DNA from: Herpomyces periplanetae
Taxonomy: Eukaryota > Ascomycota > Laboulbeniomycetes > Herpomycetales > Herpomycetaceae
Assembly (NCBI GenBank): GCA_009733715.1
Contig: WMKJ01000030.1
Location: 1 to 64,000 of the forward strand
Direction of reading: 5' to 3'
Length of the DNA stretch: 64,000 bases
The position numbers and the translations under genes were made by a program. A model generated the notes under the pieces. It did not search any database and was not told the origin of the DNA. It worked only from the letters and a program-made list of their open reading frames with translations. Positions 22,887-33,369 of the stretch are shown here, piece by piece (position 1 is the first letter of the stretch; every line of letters begins with the position of its first letter).

Positions 22887-24495
22887 ATGAGTACTCCAAC
22901 TTCACAACCTAGTCCCTCTGTGTTGCCACGAATCCCTCCCATTGTGAGACCATACATTAGCGATAAAGCTGTATCGACCCTTGAAAAACTTGCAATTTTC
23001 GTCGAGCAAGAATGTCTACCTGCCGATATATTATATTTACAACAACTCGGCACTACAATGAACAGCCGGTTCACAAGTGAACCGAGTATACTCAGTGAAC
23101 TAAAAATTAAGGCCCAAAATGCCGGACTTTGGAACCTTTTTTTACCTAAAAAACTAAATTCTCAAGGCGCTGGGTTCACCAACCTCGAATACGGTTTAAT
23201 GGCAGAAATACTGGGCAAAAGTCGCGTTGCAAGTGAGGCAAGTTATCTGCTGCTCACACCATCCCATTTTCATATCATATATATCTACCACTTAAGTGCA
23301 CAATTTGCTCTCACAAGCTCCTAACTAATGACATCAAACAGGCTACCAATTGTTCCCCCCCCGATTCTGGAAATATGGAGCTTCTTGCAAAATTCGGAAG
23401 CGATGCTCAAAAGAAGCGCTGGTTACAACCTTTACTCAATGGTGAAATTCGTTCGGCCTTTCTTATGACAGAACCAGACGTAGCAGCAAGTGATGCTTCA
23501 AATATACGCTTACGTATAGAACGAGACGGCGAAGAATGGGTCTTAAACGGCAAGAAATGGTGGAGTTCTGGAATAGGGGATCCCCGGTGTACCGTGCTCT
23601 TCGTCATGGGCCAAACTGATCCAATGCATCCTGATCGCCATCGTAGGCAATCTGTCGTTATAGTGCCAATTTCTACCCCAGGTATTCAAATACATCGTAT
23701 GCTAAGTGTTTTTGGTAATGATGATGCTCCACACGGTCACGGTCAAGTAACCTTATCCAACGTACGAGTACCTTTTGAAAACATGATCTTAGGTCCAGGC
23801 AGTGGCTTTGAAGTAGTACAAGGCCGTCTCGGCCCCGGTCGCATACATCATGTAATGCGCTGCATTGGTGCCGTAAGTATTAGAATCCCTCAACCATGCA
23901 TTCCAGCAGTTCATTGCTAACCTTAATTTTACTCGGCCCATCCTTACAGTCAGAGCGTGTACTCGATCTCATGATATCTAGAATGTATGATCCTCGCAAA
24001 AAACCCTTTGGAAAACCATTGCACGAACATGAAATTTGGAGAAAACGAGTAGCTCGTACGAGACTTGAAATCTCGGCTGCGCGTCTTCTTGTATTAGATG
24101 CAGCTCATGCCCTAGATATGAACAGCTCTTTTCGTTCAAGTCACATTCAAATAGCGTATGCCAAAATTTATACTCCTCAGGTGCTGCTAAAAGCTCTGGA
24201 TCGTGCCATTCAACTCTACGGCGCCGCCGGTGTTAGTCAAGATTTTCCCCTCGCCAATATGTGGACAAATGCTCGTACAATGAGAATTGTCGATGGGCCC
24301 GATGAAGTTCATTTACATCAAATTGCCATGCAAGAATTACGTAGAGCTAAGAATATTCTTGAAAATTTGGAAAAAGAACATTCTGCGACAAAAAATCTGT
24401 TTGATCGATACGCTATTAAACGTACGGATCGGTATGCCTGGACCCTGGACATAACATCACGTGATCGAGTCATTAAGCCTGCCGCAAATTTGTAG
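22887..24495 (+). CDS. Acyl-CoA dehydrogenase, ACAD10/11-like
   Basis: Three exons: 22887-23237, 23342-23872 and 23950-24495, giving 475 residues. Intron 1 is best read as a GC-AG intron: the donor is GAG|GCAAGT, and joining to GCT ACC gives [17 protein letters not shown], which matches the conserved family segment. The nearby GTGAGG donor would break the frame. Intron 2 has a GTAAGT donor. The domain order is the N-terminal helical domain, the beta domain with [17 protein letters not shown], and the C-terminal helical domain with [14 protein letters not shown] near the active-site face. These enzymes oxidise acyl-CoA with FAD, in mitochondria or peroxisomes. No C-terminal SKL-type peroxisome signal is seen (it ends AANL). 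Substrate range is unknown. Confidence 0.9.
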
Positions 24496-24636
24496 CTACG
24501 GGAAAACTCGCTCATATGCCCCTCACAATAAATGGTGAATGGAGGTTTATGCATGAAATGTTCATAGAGAGTGTTAAATGATAGTCAAGAATCTTTGGAT
24601 ATAATTTGCCGACACATTGTCTAATTGTTTTGTATA

Positions 24637-25928
24637 ATGTTTTGTAGATTGTTTCCGTTGGTGGTGAAGCTAAGACAACGAGCGCGGACAGTTTGCAAGT
24701 TGGCTTACGACTACTATCCACCGGTATCTACGAATAAAGTAGTGGATACAAGCTATTCTGAGAAAGGTTTGGTATTTTTGCATGGGTTATTCGGTTCCAA
24801 GAAAAACTTTGCGAGCGTGTCACGGTTAGTTAGAGTGTCTGGGCACGAGTGTATTTATTAGCATATACAACGGGCTAATGAACATTAGATACTTATCTAA
24901 GGAGTTGAGTTTGCCAATATATGCAGTGGTGCGTGACAAATAATAGATGAATTAAAGGTAGAAGTAATGACACTCACAATTTCGACATCTGGTGCGTTAG
25001 TTAAACAGGACTTAAGAAATCACGGCTCATCTCCACATAATGCAGCACATAATTACCACGTTATGGCAGAGGATGTAACCACATTTCTCCGTGAAAAGAA
25101 TTTGACAGATGCCTGTTTAATTGGACATTCCATGGGGGCGAAAGTCGCCATGGTTGTAGCATTAGAGCAACCAACTTCTCTAGTCTCAGTAATATTAGTT
25201 GACAATGCGCCAATTTCGACAAAACTAGCTTCCGAGTTTGCCACCTATATACGCGGCATGCAAGCGATTGAGGCGGGTAACGTAAAGAGTTATGCCGAGG
25301 CAGACGCTATACTGGCCCAGTATTGCCCGGTACGTTAATTCAAAAGTTGGTTCGCGGATGTACAAAGAAACAAATGTATAGAATGCAATTCTATTGAAAA
25401 AAGCTGACTGATCGGTGCGTTAAATTTAAACGCAACGACACGTGTGCACGCGCGAACGTAGGAACTGGCGGTACGACAATTTCTGCTGGCGAATTTGATC
25501 ATGGTGAAGGAGACGAACGTAATGAAATTTCGAATTCCATTAAATTATTTATCACAAAACTTGAGCAATGTGGGAGATTTTCCATTTGATTGGCATAATC
25601 ACAACAATGATGGCAAAGCCGTTGCGCACGTATTTAACAAACCAACACTCGTATTGCGCGGCACTCGGTCGAATTATGTTCCACTTTCATCCCGCACTGC
25701 TATAGAACGATTTTTTCCAAATTTTCAACTTGTTAACATTAATGCAGGCCACTGGTTAATCAGTGAAAACCCTTCTGCTTTTTTGCAAGGTAAATTCATC
25801 ACCATAAAGTTTCCACGATGTTTCACCGTAAACGTTCGCCAAATCTCTTTTCCGACTAAACAGCTGACTAAGCGGTTATAGCAATCGTGGATTTCGTACG
25901 ACGAGGGCAGGAACAAAAGCCAAACTGA
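24637..25928 (+). CDS. Alpha/beta hydrolase, ABHD11/Imo32 type
   Basis: Five exons: 24637-24824, 24889-24928, 25009-25329, 25462-25789 and 25882-25928, giving 307 residues. The introns are 64-132 nt. Donors are GTTAGT, GTGCGT, GTACGT and GTAAAT, less uniform than in neighbours, but every join preserves the frame and restores family sequence. Motifs: LVFLHGLFGSKKNF (oxyanion region), AVDLRNHGSSPHN, the nucleophile elbow GHSMGA, DNAP, and the catalytic histidine in NAGHWLI near the end. The first exon is basic and hydrophobic, fitting a mitochondrial presequence, as in yeast Imo32. The last exon supplies IVDFVRRGQEQKPN and the stop; reading through the last donor would instead add an unrelated tail. 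Substrate unknown. The stop lies 71 bp before the SWI5 start. Confidence 0.88.
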
Positions 25929-25999
25929 TGCGGTTGGATAGGGATTGATCAAACTTGCACTTAATATTTGAAGTCAACGGATGTACTGGTAATAAAATA

Positions 26000-26590
26000 A
26001 TGTCGAGTGAAACGGTGGATTTAAGTTTGAGGTGTGAGTTGAAGGAAAACAATGGCAAGGCGCCTGTTAAGGAACAATTACATTCGGCTGTAGATCAACG
26101 TCGTGTCAAGTACTTGGAATCTCGAATAGCTAGTTACGAAAGGGAGAATCCTCGATTAGAACAACAGTTGGATGATTTAGTTGAAGAATTGTTAGGATAT
26201 GAAGCATTTCGTGAAAAGTTACCGGAAAACATTCAGGGTTTGATCAGGAATATGCCAAATGGTAAAGTATTATCAGCTGATGAAAATACTTTCGTCAAAG
26301 ATAGTGAAGAGGACGAGGACTTGGAAGAAGGAGGAGAGGGAAAATTAGAAAATATGGTGGAAACAGGCGAGGATAATGTGAAATTATGTGATGTAAAGTC
26401 GAATAAGACCATAATTGCAGATGCAGTACGGACGGTCGCACGCAAGATGAACGAAGCACACATTCGACGCTTGCATATGTATAATGAGGTTCGGGACGTT
26501 GGACTAGCTCTTTTTTCCATGCTTGCGGAGCAAAGAGGTGTTAGATTATACGATATACAAAGTGAATATGGTCTTAGAATGGAAGACTAA
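26000..26590 (+). CDS. SWI5: Swi5-like recombination mediator
   Basis: A single exon of 196 residues. The C-terminal third matches the Swi5/Sae3 family: a helix, then HIRRLHMYNEVRDVG, then a winged tail RGVRLYDIQSEYGL ending in MED. In fission yeast Swi5 with Sfr1 stimulates Rad51 and Dmc1 strand exchange in the nucleus. The N-terminal 60 or so residues form a likely coiled coil (RVKYLESRIASYERENPRLE), followed by an acidic linker rich in E, D and G. S. pombe Swi5 is only about 85 residues, so this copy has an N-terminal extension, as filamentous fungi and animals also have. The start is the first ATG preceding the coiled coil. It lies close behind the ABHD11-like gene, but shared transcription is not shown. 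Confidence 0.82.
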   Translation: MSSETVDLSLRCELKENNGKAPVKEQLHSAVDQRRVKYLESRIASYERENPRLEQQLDDLVEELLGYEAFREKLPENIQGLIRNMPNGKVLSADENTFVKDSEEDEDLEEGGEGKLENMVETGEDNVKLCDVKSNKTIIADAVRTVARKMNEAHIRRLHMYNEVRDVGLALFSMLAEQRGVRLYDIQSEYGLRMED

Positions 26591-27839
26591 GTTAATTCAA
26601 GGGAAGATTTGTTACATGAGCACACAAGGCAGACTATAAAACTAAATAATCTTACAAGATACTTGAGATTGAACGTGAAGTTTATCCATTTTACCGATAA
26701 ATATAGCACTCACATAAATATACTTGGAATAGATTATCCTTAAAAGTATTTTAGTACTGTTAAAGTACGGGCATATACATGAATAAACTTATGTCCAATT
26801 CTAGCACCGTCAACAAAACGCTCGTCACTAAACCCAAACCTTGAAAGCCGCACGTGATGTCTGGAAGAATTACGTGATACAAATGATATCTGACCTGGGC
26901 CAGGGGGGCGTGTAGATGAAAAATGTGAAGTTTAAGGGAAAGTAGAGATAAAGAAAATAGTAGTGTAATCAATAACATACTTATCATACACCACTAAGTT
27001 CAATTTTACCAAAACCACTAAAGTTTCGCCCAAAACCAAATTAACCCAAAAGAAACTCCAGCAACACAGGATTATTGTATTTCCGAATGCTTAGACGGCG
27101 CCAATGAGTCAGCAGCGGCTTAAAATGTGTCCGTGCCGGGTTATTAAAGTGGATACCGGATTAAACATGCCCCGGCCGAAGGAACGCTAAAAATAAACAC
27201 TGGAATGCACGTGATTAGGTAAGCGTAAACACGGAACGGAAGCTTGAAGGTTCCGGGACACGAAGGAAGAGAAATGGAAGATATAAAGTTGTGCATCACT
27301 GGGTAGTTTGTCGTTGGACTTCGAAGTTTGATCCGGTTTTTGAGGGATTCGTGGATGCATGTGTGCGTGTATGTGTGTATGCGCAGGTGTACGTAAACGT
27401 CTGTATACTGATTTTTAAATTCAAGAGAACCTTGCCTGTGGCATTGAAGTTTATGGAAAAATAATCATTTTGAGTTTGCATTGGTTAATTGGCGCATCGT
27501 GAAGAGAAAATAGTATTTGCGTTCATTCGCGTATTAGCAGGTAAATAATCTAGATAATCAATGTGTGCAAGAACGCTTTACAACACGATGTGAGGTAGTG
27601 GTTAATACGTTAATATGGCAGGTTTGCTGAGCATTGCTATACGTTGAACAGCAACACGTGTATAGCATTCTGTTTTCGTCACAACTTACGATTCCGTTTG
27701 TATGATTATCCATCTAAAATGTTATCATGGATAACCGGGTTCCGGGCTTCGGCCAATTGCACTGGTAAAAAATTCCTTCAACTGTTAATGTATAGTTACA
27801 TTTACTAAATAACTTATATTAACTCTAGCTACACACGAC
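26591..27839. other. Intergenic, SWI5 end to CUT12 start
   Basis: About 1.25 kb with no supportable gene on either strand. Two CACGTG cores lie at 26851-26856 and 27208-27213, and an alternating purine-pyrimidine stretch lies near 27356-27404. Confidence 0.55.
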
Positions 27840-28844
27840 ATGAAAGATGGTGTATGCGATGATGCTGAACAACCTGACACACCAGCACCGGTTTTTGCGG
27901 TTCGGGCATTTAAACAAGCAATATTCGGTTCAGGAAAGTCTTGGGATGAGCAATATACCGAAGAGCCAAGTCGTGTGCCTGCTGTACCCTCCTCAAACTT
28001 TCTAACAACACCAATTAGGAATAAGTCAAACACATCATCATTAAACGGTAGAAAGGATGGTAGTAATAAACCGGGAATTCTCATGACTCCGAGAACTGTG
28101 AATGCACGGAAAAAATCCGTTTCGTTTGGAGAATTAGTTAAGGATAACGAAGGAAAAACGACCGAAATGTGTCCGGCAACACCCCTCATGAAGGTACCGG
28201 GAAAGTTCCCCGGATCAGCTTCGGCAACAAAAACGTACAATTTACGCCGTACCCGTTCAAACTTGGGGCCTGGCTCAGGTCCAAACGAAGATTGGGATGA
28301 TGTACTAAGACAACCTAATGGAACGGGTCGTACGGTGTCTCAAGATGATTTGAATATTACTATGGATTTAACATCACCTGAATCTGAATCTGGTAAATTT
28401 TGGAAAGCTCAATACGAAATGTATTCTACACGAAGCGACCAAGAGATACGGTTGCTATTATCCAAACTACAGCAAACAAAGGATTTCATCCGTAAGAGAG
28501 ACGAAAAGTCAGTCAAGTTGTCAGGGCAGCTTAAAGCAGAGCGAGAGCGTAATAAAGCACGCGAAAAGGAATTATTAGACTTGGTCGCGAAACTGCAAGC
28601 GGACCTACAGAACCACAATCCCACGTTAAAAAACCAGCATTCCAAAGATGAAATTGGAAAGCCCAACGATGAAGATGAGCTGTTGGATATAGGTACACCG
28701 ACGACACCAACACGACGCTCCCGCCGAGGGAATAGAGAGTCGCCCGTACGAACGTCACCTAGAAAGCACATTCCACCAGATCGTGAGGCAGCGGCAACAA
28801 AGCGCGTTCTGGCGCGGCGATCGGCCAAATCTAGACAGGAATAA
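27840..28844 (+). CDS. Cut12-type spindle pole body protein
   Basis: A single exon of 334 residues. It begins with a conserved APVFAVRAFKQAIFG segment, then KPGILMTPRTVNARKKSVSF at about residues 77-96. The KSVSF there resembles the RVxF docking motif for protein phosphatase 1 known in S. pombe Cut12. A central coiled coil follows, with FWKAQYEMYSTRSDQEIRLL and a long R/K/E/L helix (about residues 185-270). The tail is basic with repeated TP and SP sites (TPTTPTRRSRRG, SPVRTSPRK), possible Cdk targets. Cut12 sits at the fungal spindle pole body and links PP1 and Polo kinase to mitotic entry; the role here is inferred from the family. Next to UREF on the same strand, with 60 bp between stop and start. 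Confidence 0.82.
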   Translation: MKDGVCDDAEQPDTPAPVFAVRAFKQAIFGSGKSWDEQYTEEPSRVPAVPSSNFLTTPIRNKSNTSSLNGRKDGSNKPGILMTPRTVNARKKSVSFGELVKDNEGKTTEMCPATPLMKVPGKFPGSASATKTYNLRRTRSNLGPGSGPNEDWDDVLRQPNGTGRTVSQDDLNITMDLTSPESESGKFWKAQYEMYSTRSDQEIRLLLSKLQQTKDFIRKRDEKSVKLSGQLKAERERNKAREKELLDLVAKLQADLQNHNPTLKNQHSKDEIGKPNDEDELLDIGTPTTPTRRSRRGNRESPVRTSPRKHIPPDREAAATKRVLARRSAKSRQE

Positions 28845-28904
28845 TTCAAGTTGCCACAGCGGGAGGGAATCATTGTTTCAGCAACTGCGATAGCCGTTGT
28901 AGTG

Positions 28905-29777
28905 ATGATTGATAAGACAAATGACTCTCTCGACGCAAATGCGTCCACCGAAGATTGGGCGCCCGATAACGATATCGAACTAAACAGTTTACTAGTGCTT
29001 GCGGATTCGGCATTGCCGCTGGGCTCATTCGCATATAGCAATGGCCTAGAGTCGTACATCTTTCACGTACGACGACGTTGGCTGGGATCGCCCGGCCCAT
29101 CCAATTTGCAAATTTTCATAAGGTTCTTGGGCTTGTCGCTCCATAGTTTGGCAAACACATCGCTTGCATACTGCATTGTTGCTCACCGTTCTCCCCATTT
29201 GCTTTTTAGCTTGGATAATGATTACGACGCCTCAACACTGTGTCAAGTCGCACGGCGCGCCAGTATCGGACAAGGTCGCGCCCTCATTGGACTTTGGGAG
29301 CGAAGCTTCCGTGATTCTTACTCATTAGAATCGACAAGTAACCCATCTACGGACGTACTAAACGAATTTGCTCGTTGTGTTAAAGTCTATTACAATAGTT
29401 CCATCGATTCCGATAAACAATCGTTGATTCACGAATTCTTTGCCCAACCCAACAATAAACCGCGTCCCGTCTTCGCTCATTACGCCCCATTGTTCGGTGC
29501 GGTTACGCGCGCAATGGCAATCTCGCGATATCGATCTGCGTATCTATTTATGATGAATCATGCGCGATCGCTCGTTAGCGCAGGAATTCGTTGTAGCGTC
29601 CTTGATCCATTTCAAGCTCAGAATCTTCTGGCATCTCCTCCGTTACGCCACTGCATTCGGCAGTACGTCTTACAATTTTGGCACGTTGATGTTCGCTTGG
29701 CTGGACAAAGCGTCCCCGCCATTGATCTCTGGATCGGTCTCCACGAAAAATTATACAGTCGCTTATTCAATGCGTAG
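28905..29777 (+). CDS. Urease accessory protein UreF
   Basis: A single exon of 290 residues. The family core starts LLVLADSALPLGSFAYSNGLESYI and continues with long helices. UreF with UreD and UreG delivers nickel to urease apoprotein, so the organism should make active urease in the cytosol. The open frame extends upstream without an ATG; the first real ATG (28905) is chosen and gives a short acidic leader before the core. The gene converges on CDC73 with 58 bp between stops. Confidence 0.9.
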   Translation: MIDKTNDSLDANASTEDWAPDNDIELNSLLVLADSALPLGSFAYSNGLESYIFHVRRRWLGSPGPSNLQIFIRFLGLSLHSLANTSLAYCIVAHRSPHLLFSLDNDYDASTLCQVARRASIGQGRALIGLWERSFRDSYSLESTSNPSTDVLNEFARCVKVYYNSSIDSDKQSLIHEFFAQPNNKPRPVFAHYAPLFGAVTRAMAISRYRSAYLFMMNHARSLVSAGIRCSVLDPFQAQNLLASPPLRHCIRQYVLQFWHVDVRLAGQSVPAIDLWIGLHEKLYSRLFNA

Positions 29778-29835
29778 AACACAATAATGTGATATCCGAT
29801 TATACCTGCGAGCGCACGCATGTACGGTATACTCT

Positions 29836-31208
29836 CTATTTGCTCCATCCTCGAGCCCGTAGGCTATCCTCAATCACTGTCCATATACGCTCAACTACTT
29901 CTCGATCACGCCAACGGCCCTTTTCACTGTGTGCTGGGATCCACTTATCGATTGCAAATGCTTTTACATCACGCCCCCAACTACATATGGTGTTAGGTAA
30001 CTTTTCACCAACCCATCCAACGTATAAGCCTAAGCAATGCGAGAACAGTTCGGAAGGTTGGCTCCATTTGTAGCTACGAAATTGCCACGGTTGGCCGGTA
30101 GTGAATACTGCAATTACCCGATTCCAGTAATCTGGTTTGAACTGGTCCGTATTATCTGCAAGTATGAACCTAAGAGGTCGTGATGAATCAATGGAGGAAA
30201 ATGCTCTCATAATGTGTAGGATATTCGCAGACGATGTGGTTCCAGCTTCAGCACTATCCGGTGGAACGTAAACGCCTGACTCTAGAAATTGTTTAATGTT
30301 TGACATTCGCAACAAAGATGAGGCCGAGGGGGGCAACAAAATAATAGGATCTGGCCGACGGGATGATTGTGAATGCTTTTTAAAGGTACCCGATGCACCC
30401 AAATTTTGATGAGGGCGGTGGACGTACTGATTGGATCGCGATCGAGCTCGTGAAAGGAACAAGTCTGCGTGTTTCTGTATGTGCGAAAAATCCTGCCAGA
30501 ATTGTTAATGTAATGTATAAAACAAACGTGATGCCTAGTTTAATAATGATTAAAATATTTACTCACCACAACTTTGACACCGCGCAAAACAGTATTGCGA
30601 TTACCCATGCTGCGCTCTTCCTTAAGAATGATTGGTAACAGTGGATCTACCTGTTTTGCTCGATCTCTCGCCCCACGGGAGCTAATATGATGCGCGATGG
30701 AAGCGGCATAGGCATTTATACCACTTTTATTACTGTCGGGATGGTCCGTAGATGTGGGCTCGTCTAACAAGGGTTTAATGTGCTCACTTTCTTCGGACGT
30801 TTTAGCTAACCAGGAGTTTAAATCGAGTCGTTCGACAAATACAAGCTTCAAAATTTCTGCACCCGATGCTCCTGTCTCAGAGCATTCTTCATTGGCCTTT
30901 TGACTTAAAGCTATATACTCGGGAATAGCGGCATCTTTTTTCAACCAAGCAAAGTAAACACTTCGTAGATCAACAGGCCCAACTGACGAAATAAAGCGCG
31001 TTTTAACGTCAAGTGACACGTTAAACGGTTCCGCTGTATGAATAAATCTTAAGTGTGTAGCCTTTCCAATCGATACATCCGTTGTAATTGACTCATCCTT
31101 ACACGAATCTGGTTCTGTGGTAAGTTTAACCAAAATAGGTGGTTTCTGTGCTGCGATAGCATCGCGCAAGCAGAGTAACGGATCCAAAAGCGTCGGCATA
31201 CGTCTCAT
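29836..31208 (-). CDS. CDC73: Cdc73/parafibromin, Paf1 complex subunit
   Basis: Two exons, 30567-31208 and 29836-30492, with a 74-nt intron (GTGAGT donor, GGCAG acceptor), giving 432 residues. The N-terminal part has DPLLCLRDAIAAQKPP and GPVDLRSVYFAWLKKDAAIPEY, as in fungal Cdc73. The intron join restores VDFSHIQKHADLFLSRARS. The C-terminal Ras-like domain contains DPIILLPPSASSLLRMSNI, FILADNTDQFKPDYWNRV and TGQPWQFRSYKW. Cdc73 links the Paf1 complex to elongating RNA polymerase II and to histone modification in the nucleus. The start is the first of two nearby in-frame ATGs (31208 or 31199). Confidence 0.92.
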
Positions 31209-31658
31209 CCAAGAGCGGCAACTCACTCAATTCACAATTCCTCTTTGAGAAATTTTGTTCGAGATGTGGTAAATCTGCAATTCTCTTGTTAATACCATTA
31301 ACGTTTCCACAAGGTATACGCCTTAAGCTTAAATTCTTCCATCTCCAAGTTATCAAGAACCCGCCAAAATTAACGCGACGTCGGCACAATTCGGTATGTC
31401 ATATGACTCCCATCGGGGCTGCTTAGGTAACGCCCTTTGGAGCAGCGCGCATTTAAAATCTGGAAAAAATTTGGTTTTGTTAGCGAAGGTGAATTGGGTG
31501 CGGACGAAGGGAAGAAAATTTTAAAAAGATCGGTAATTATTGCTGTGCTATTGATATCTTCGCCAATGAAGATCCATATCAATACTGGCACATAGGCCAA
31601 CTGCGGTATGTACACTGATCTAAATATTTTCAAACTTTATCAAATACAAATGGCGAAC
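31209..31658. other. Intergenic between AP-2 mu and CDC73 (both minus)
   Basis: About 450 bp containing the CDC73 promoter and the AP-2 mu 3' end. A stop-free minus-strand stretch (about 31370-31633) has no start codon and no recognisable similarity. Confidence 0.5.
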
Positions 31659-32972
31659 TTACCGAACTTCATACGTTCCAGCCTGTGTCATATATCTTAC
31701 CCATTTAACGCTTGTATAATTTGACTTTTCAAACACTTTAAGATATCGCACAAGTAATCCTGAACTTGTGTACATAAGTAAAGAAAAATATAGGGATACG
31801 GGAGGGCGACTCCAGGCTTTTTGGTGGGTCATACTAGTCAATTCAGCTTCGGCAGTTAAGGAAAATTCAGTTTGACCGGGAAATCGAGGAACTTTCCACA
31901 CTATATTATTATGCTCAGGTTCATATTTTGCTTTGCCGTGCGTAGTACGTTCGGTAGTTCGGGCTGTATTTAACGGAGTAGGAATTCGCAACACAACATT
32001 TGTAGCAGACAACTTCTCAGAGAAGGTAGACTGAACCATAATATTATACTCTACCTTAGTCTTGTTGACATTATTCACAATTGCACACACTTTGAAAGGA
32101 AGATTAACGTTCTCTGTGGCACGATATCGCATTAATTCGAATTCACCATCCGGTGGAACAAATGATATTACACGTTCAGCATCAAATTTTCCCAATTGAA
32201 CGCAGTGGTGAAATTGACAATCCTCCAAATTAACATTGCCACCAATGGGCATTTTAGGGGAATTCATGGCAGAAAATGTAGGTAAATTGCCATTATCATC
32301 AACGGTTACGCGGTCATTTAATCCGAACTTGCACTCCGGATTACCTGACAAATAAGCTCGCATGACAATTTTACCCGATACGTCTGAACGCAAAACATCT
32401 CCTGTAGCTGATACCAATACATTAACATCTTCAATAACGTCCACAAACACTTCATTTTTGCGGTATTTAATTCCAGTTCGACGCCATGGTATGTCACTAG
32501 TTGCTTGAGAAGTGATTTTTGCCGACATTTCAGAATGCTTCAGAGATTTAGTAGGCTGTTCTTCTCCACTGGTTATACACATTTTAAGTGTATCGATATC
32601 CGTATTTTGTACGTAACCAAAATCGATTACTTCATCCAACAGTTCGTATATCAGCACAAAGTTATTCTTAACTGATTCTTCGTCAAACCTCCCTCCAAAA
32701 TAGCCCTTTCCCAGTGAAACCAGCCTATAAAGAAATTCAAAAATTAGTGGTGAATTCGCATTGCTTTTGGTAACTGCTACAATGTATAAATTTTCGTGAA
32801 GTATATGATTAAACGTCGTCGATCCCAATGTCAGAATCGGCGATTTTACTTGAGAGTTGGATATAACTTGAATTCGAAAGATATCTGCAAGACGAGCGCG
32901 ACAATCCTGTCGAAATGCCCGAAATACTAGAGTATCACCCTTGAGACTAAAGATAAATATTCCCGAAATCAT
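31659..32972 (-). CDS. APM4: AP-2 adaptor complex mu subunit
   Basis: A single exon of 437 residues, the normal length for medium adaptin chains. The N-terminal longin-like domain begins MISGIFIFSLKGDTL and contains NNFVLIYELLDEVIDFGY. The C-terminal mu homology domain starts around IPWRRTGIKYRKNEVFVDV and ends VRYMTQAGTYEVR. PECKFGLND and the IPWRR linker point to the AP-2 mu branch and not to AP-1 or AP-3. AP-2 selects cargo for clathrin-mediated endocytosis at the plasma membrane. The terminal codons CGG TAA GTT coincidentally form a GTAAGT donor; relatives end at YE(V/I)R, so I take TAA as the real stop. Confidence 0.92.
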   Translation of the reverse strand: MISGIFIFSLKGDTLVFRAFRQDCRARLADIFRIQVISNSQVKSPILTLGSTTFNHILHENLYIVAVTKSNANSPLIFEFLYRLVSLGKGYFGGRFDEESVKNNFVLIYELLDEVIDFGYVQNTDIDTLKMCITSGEEQPTKSLKHSEMSAKITSQATSDIPWRRTGIKYRKNEVFVDVIEDVNVLVSATGDVLRSDVSGKIVMRAYLSGNPECKFGLNDRVTVDDNGNLPTFSAMNSPKMPIGGNVNLEDCQFHHCVQLGKFDAERVISFVPPDGEFELMRYRATENVNLPFKVCAIVNNVNKTKVEYNIMVQSTFSEKLSATNVVLRIPTPLNTARTTERTTHGKAKYEPEHNNIVWKVPRFPGQTEFSLTAEAELTSMTHQKAWSRPPVSLYFSLLMYTSSGLLVRYLKVFEKSNYTSVKWVRYMTQAGTYEVR

Positions 32973-33369
32973 AATGCTTGACACTTAAGCAAGTTGGTAC
33001 GTTTAAACTTTCAGAACTTTGCTCCCAAATTCGCGTTAAAAATTGTGCCACGCATAGATACATCACATGACCCAACTGCGGCATCCCGAACCCCTTACTC
33101 AGCCCGCTGACCAATCTGATTAGTAATGCCTTTTCGCTTAGTGTTTGAGATATTTGAAGAACACGTTCCAGATCTGCTCACGATTTTTGAAATAGCAATG
33201 GTCTTTTCTTTGAAAAGTTTTAAGCAGGTTACTGTCCTTCGCAACGTATTTGTTTCGGCCGGAGCTACTCGCTGGTGTGGTTATTTGGAGTTTGGTTTTG
33301 TATTGGTACATTCTTTTAAACTATTTCCCCCGTGAGTTTACTCCTTATCTTTAACTATACTCTATTGCA
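32973..33369. other. Divergent promoter region, AP-2 mu / sugar transporter
   Basis: About 400 bp between divergent starts. A 69-codon open frame at 33126-33335 on the plus strand lies in the likely leader of the transporter gene; I see nothing that supports it as a protein. Confidence 0.5.

Noticed and set aside
31370-31662. C-terminal extension of AP-2 mu through a GTAAGT donor that overlaps its stop codon
   Set aside because: The implied introns to the nearest acceptors are only 43-48 nt, shorter than any other here, and the added sequence has no family similarity. AP-2 mu proteins normally end at this point.
33126-33335. 69-codon ORF upstream of the sugar transporter
   Set aside because: It lies in the likely leader; there is no domain and no sign of selection that I can see.
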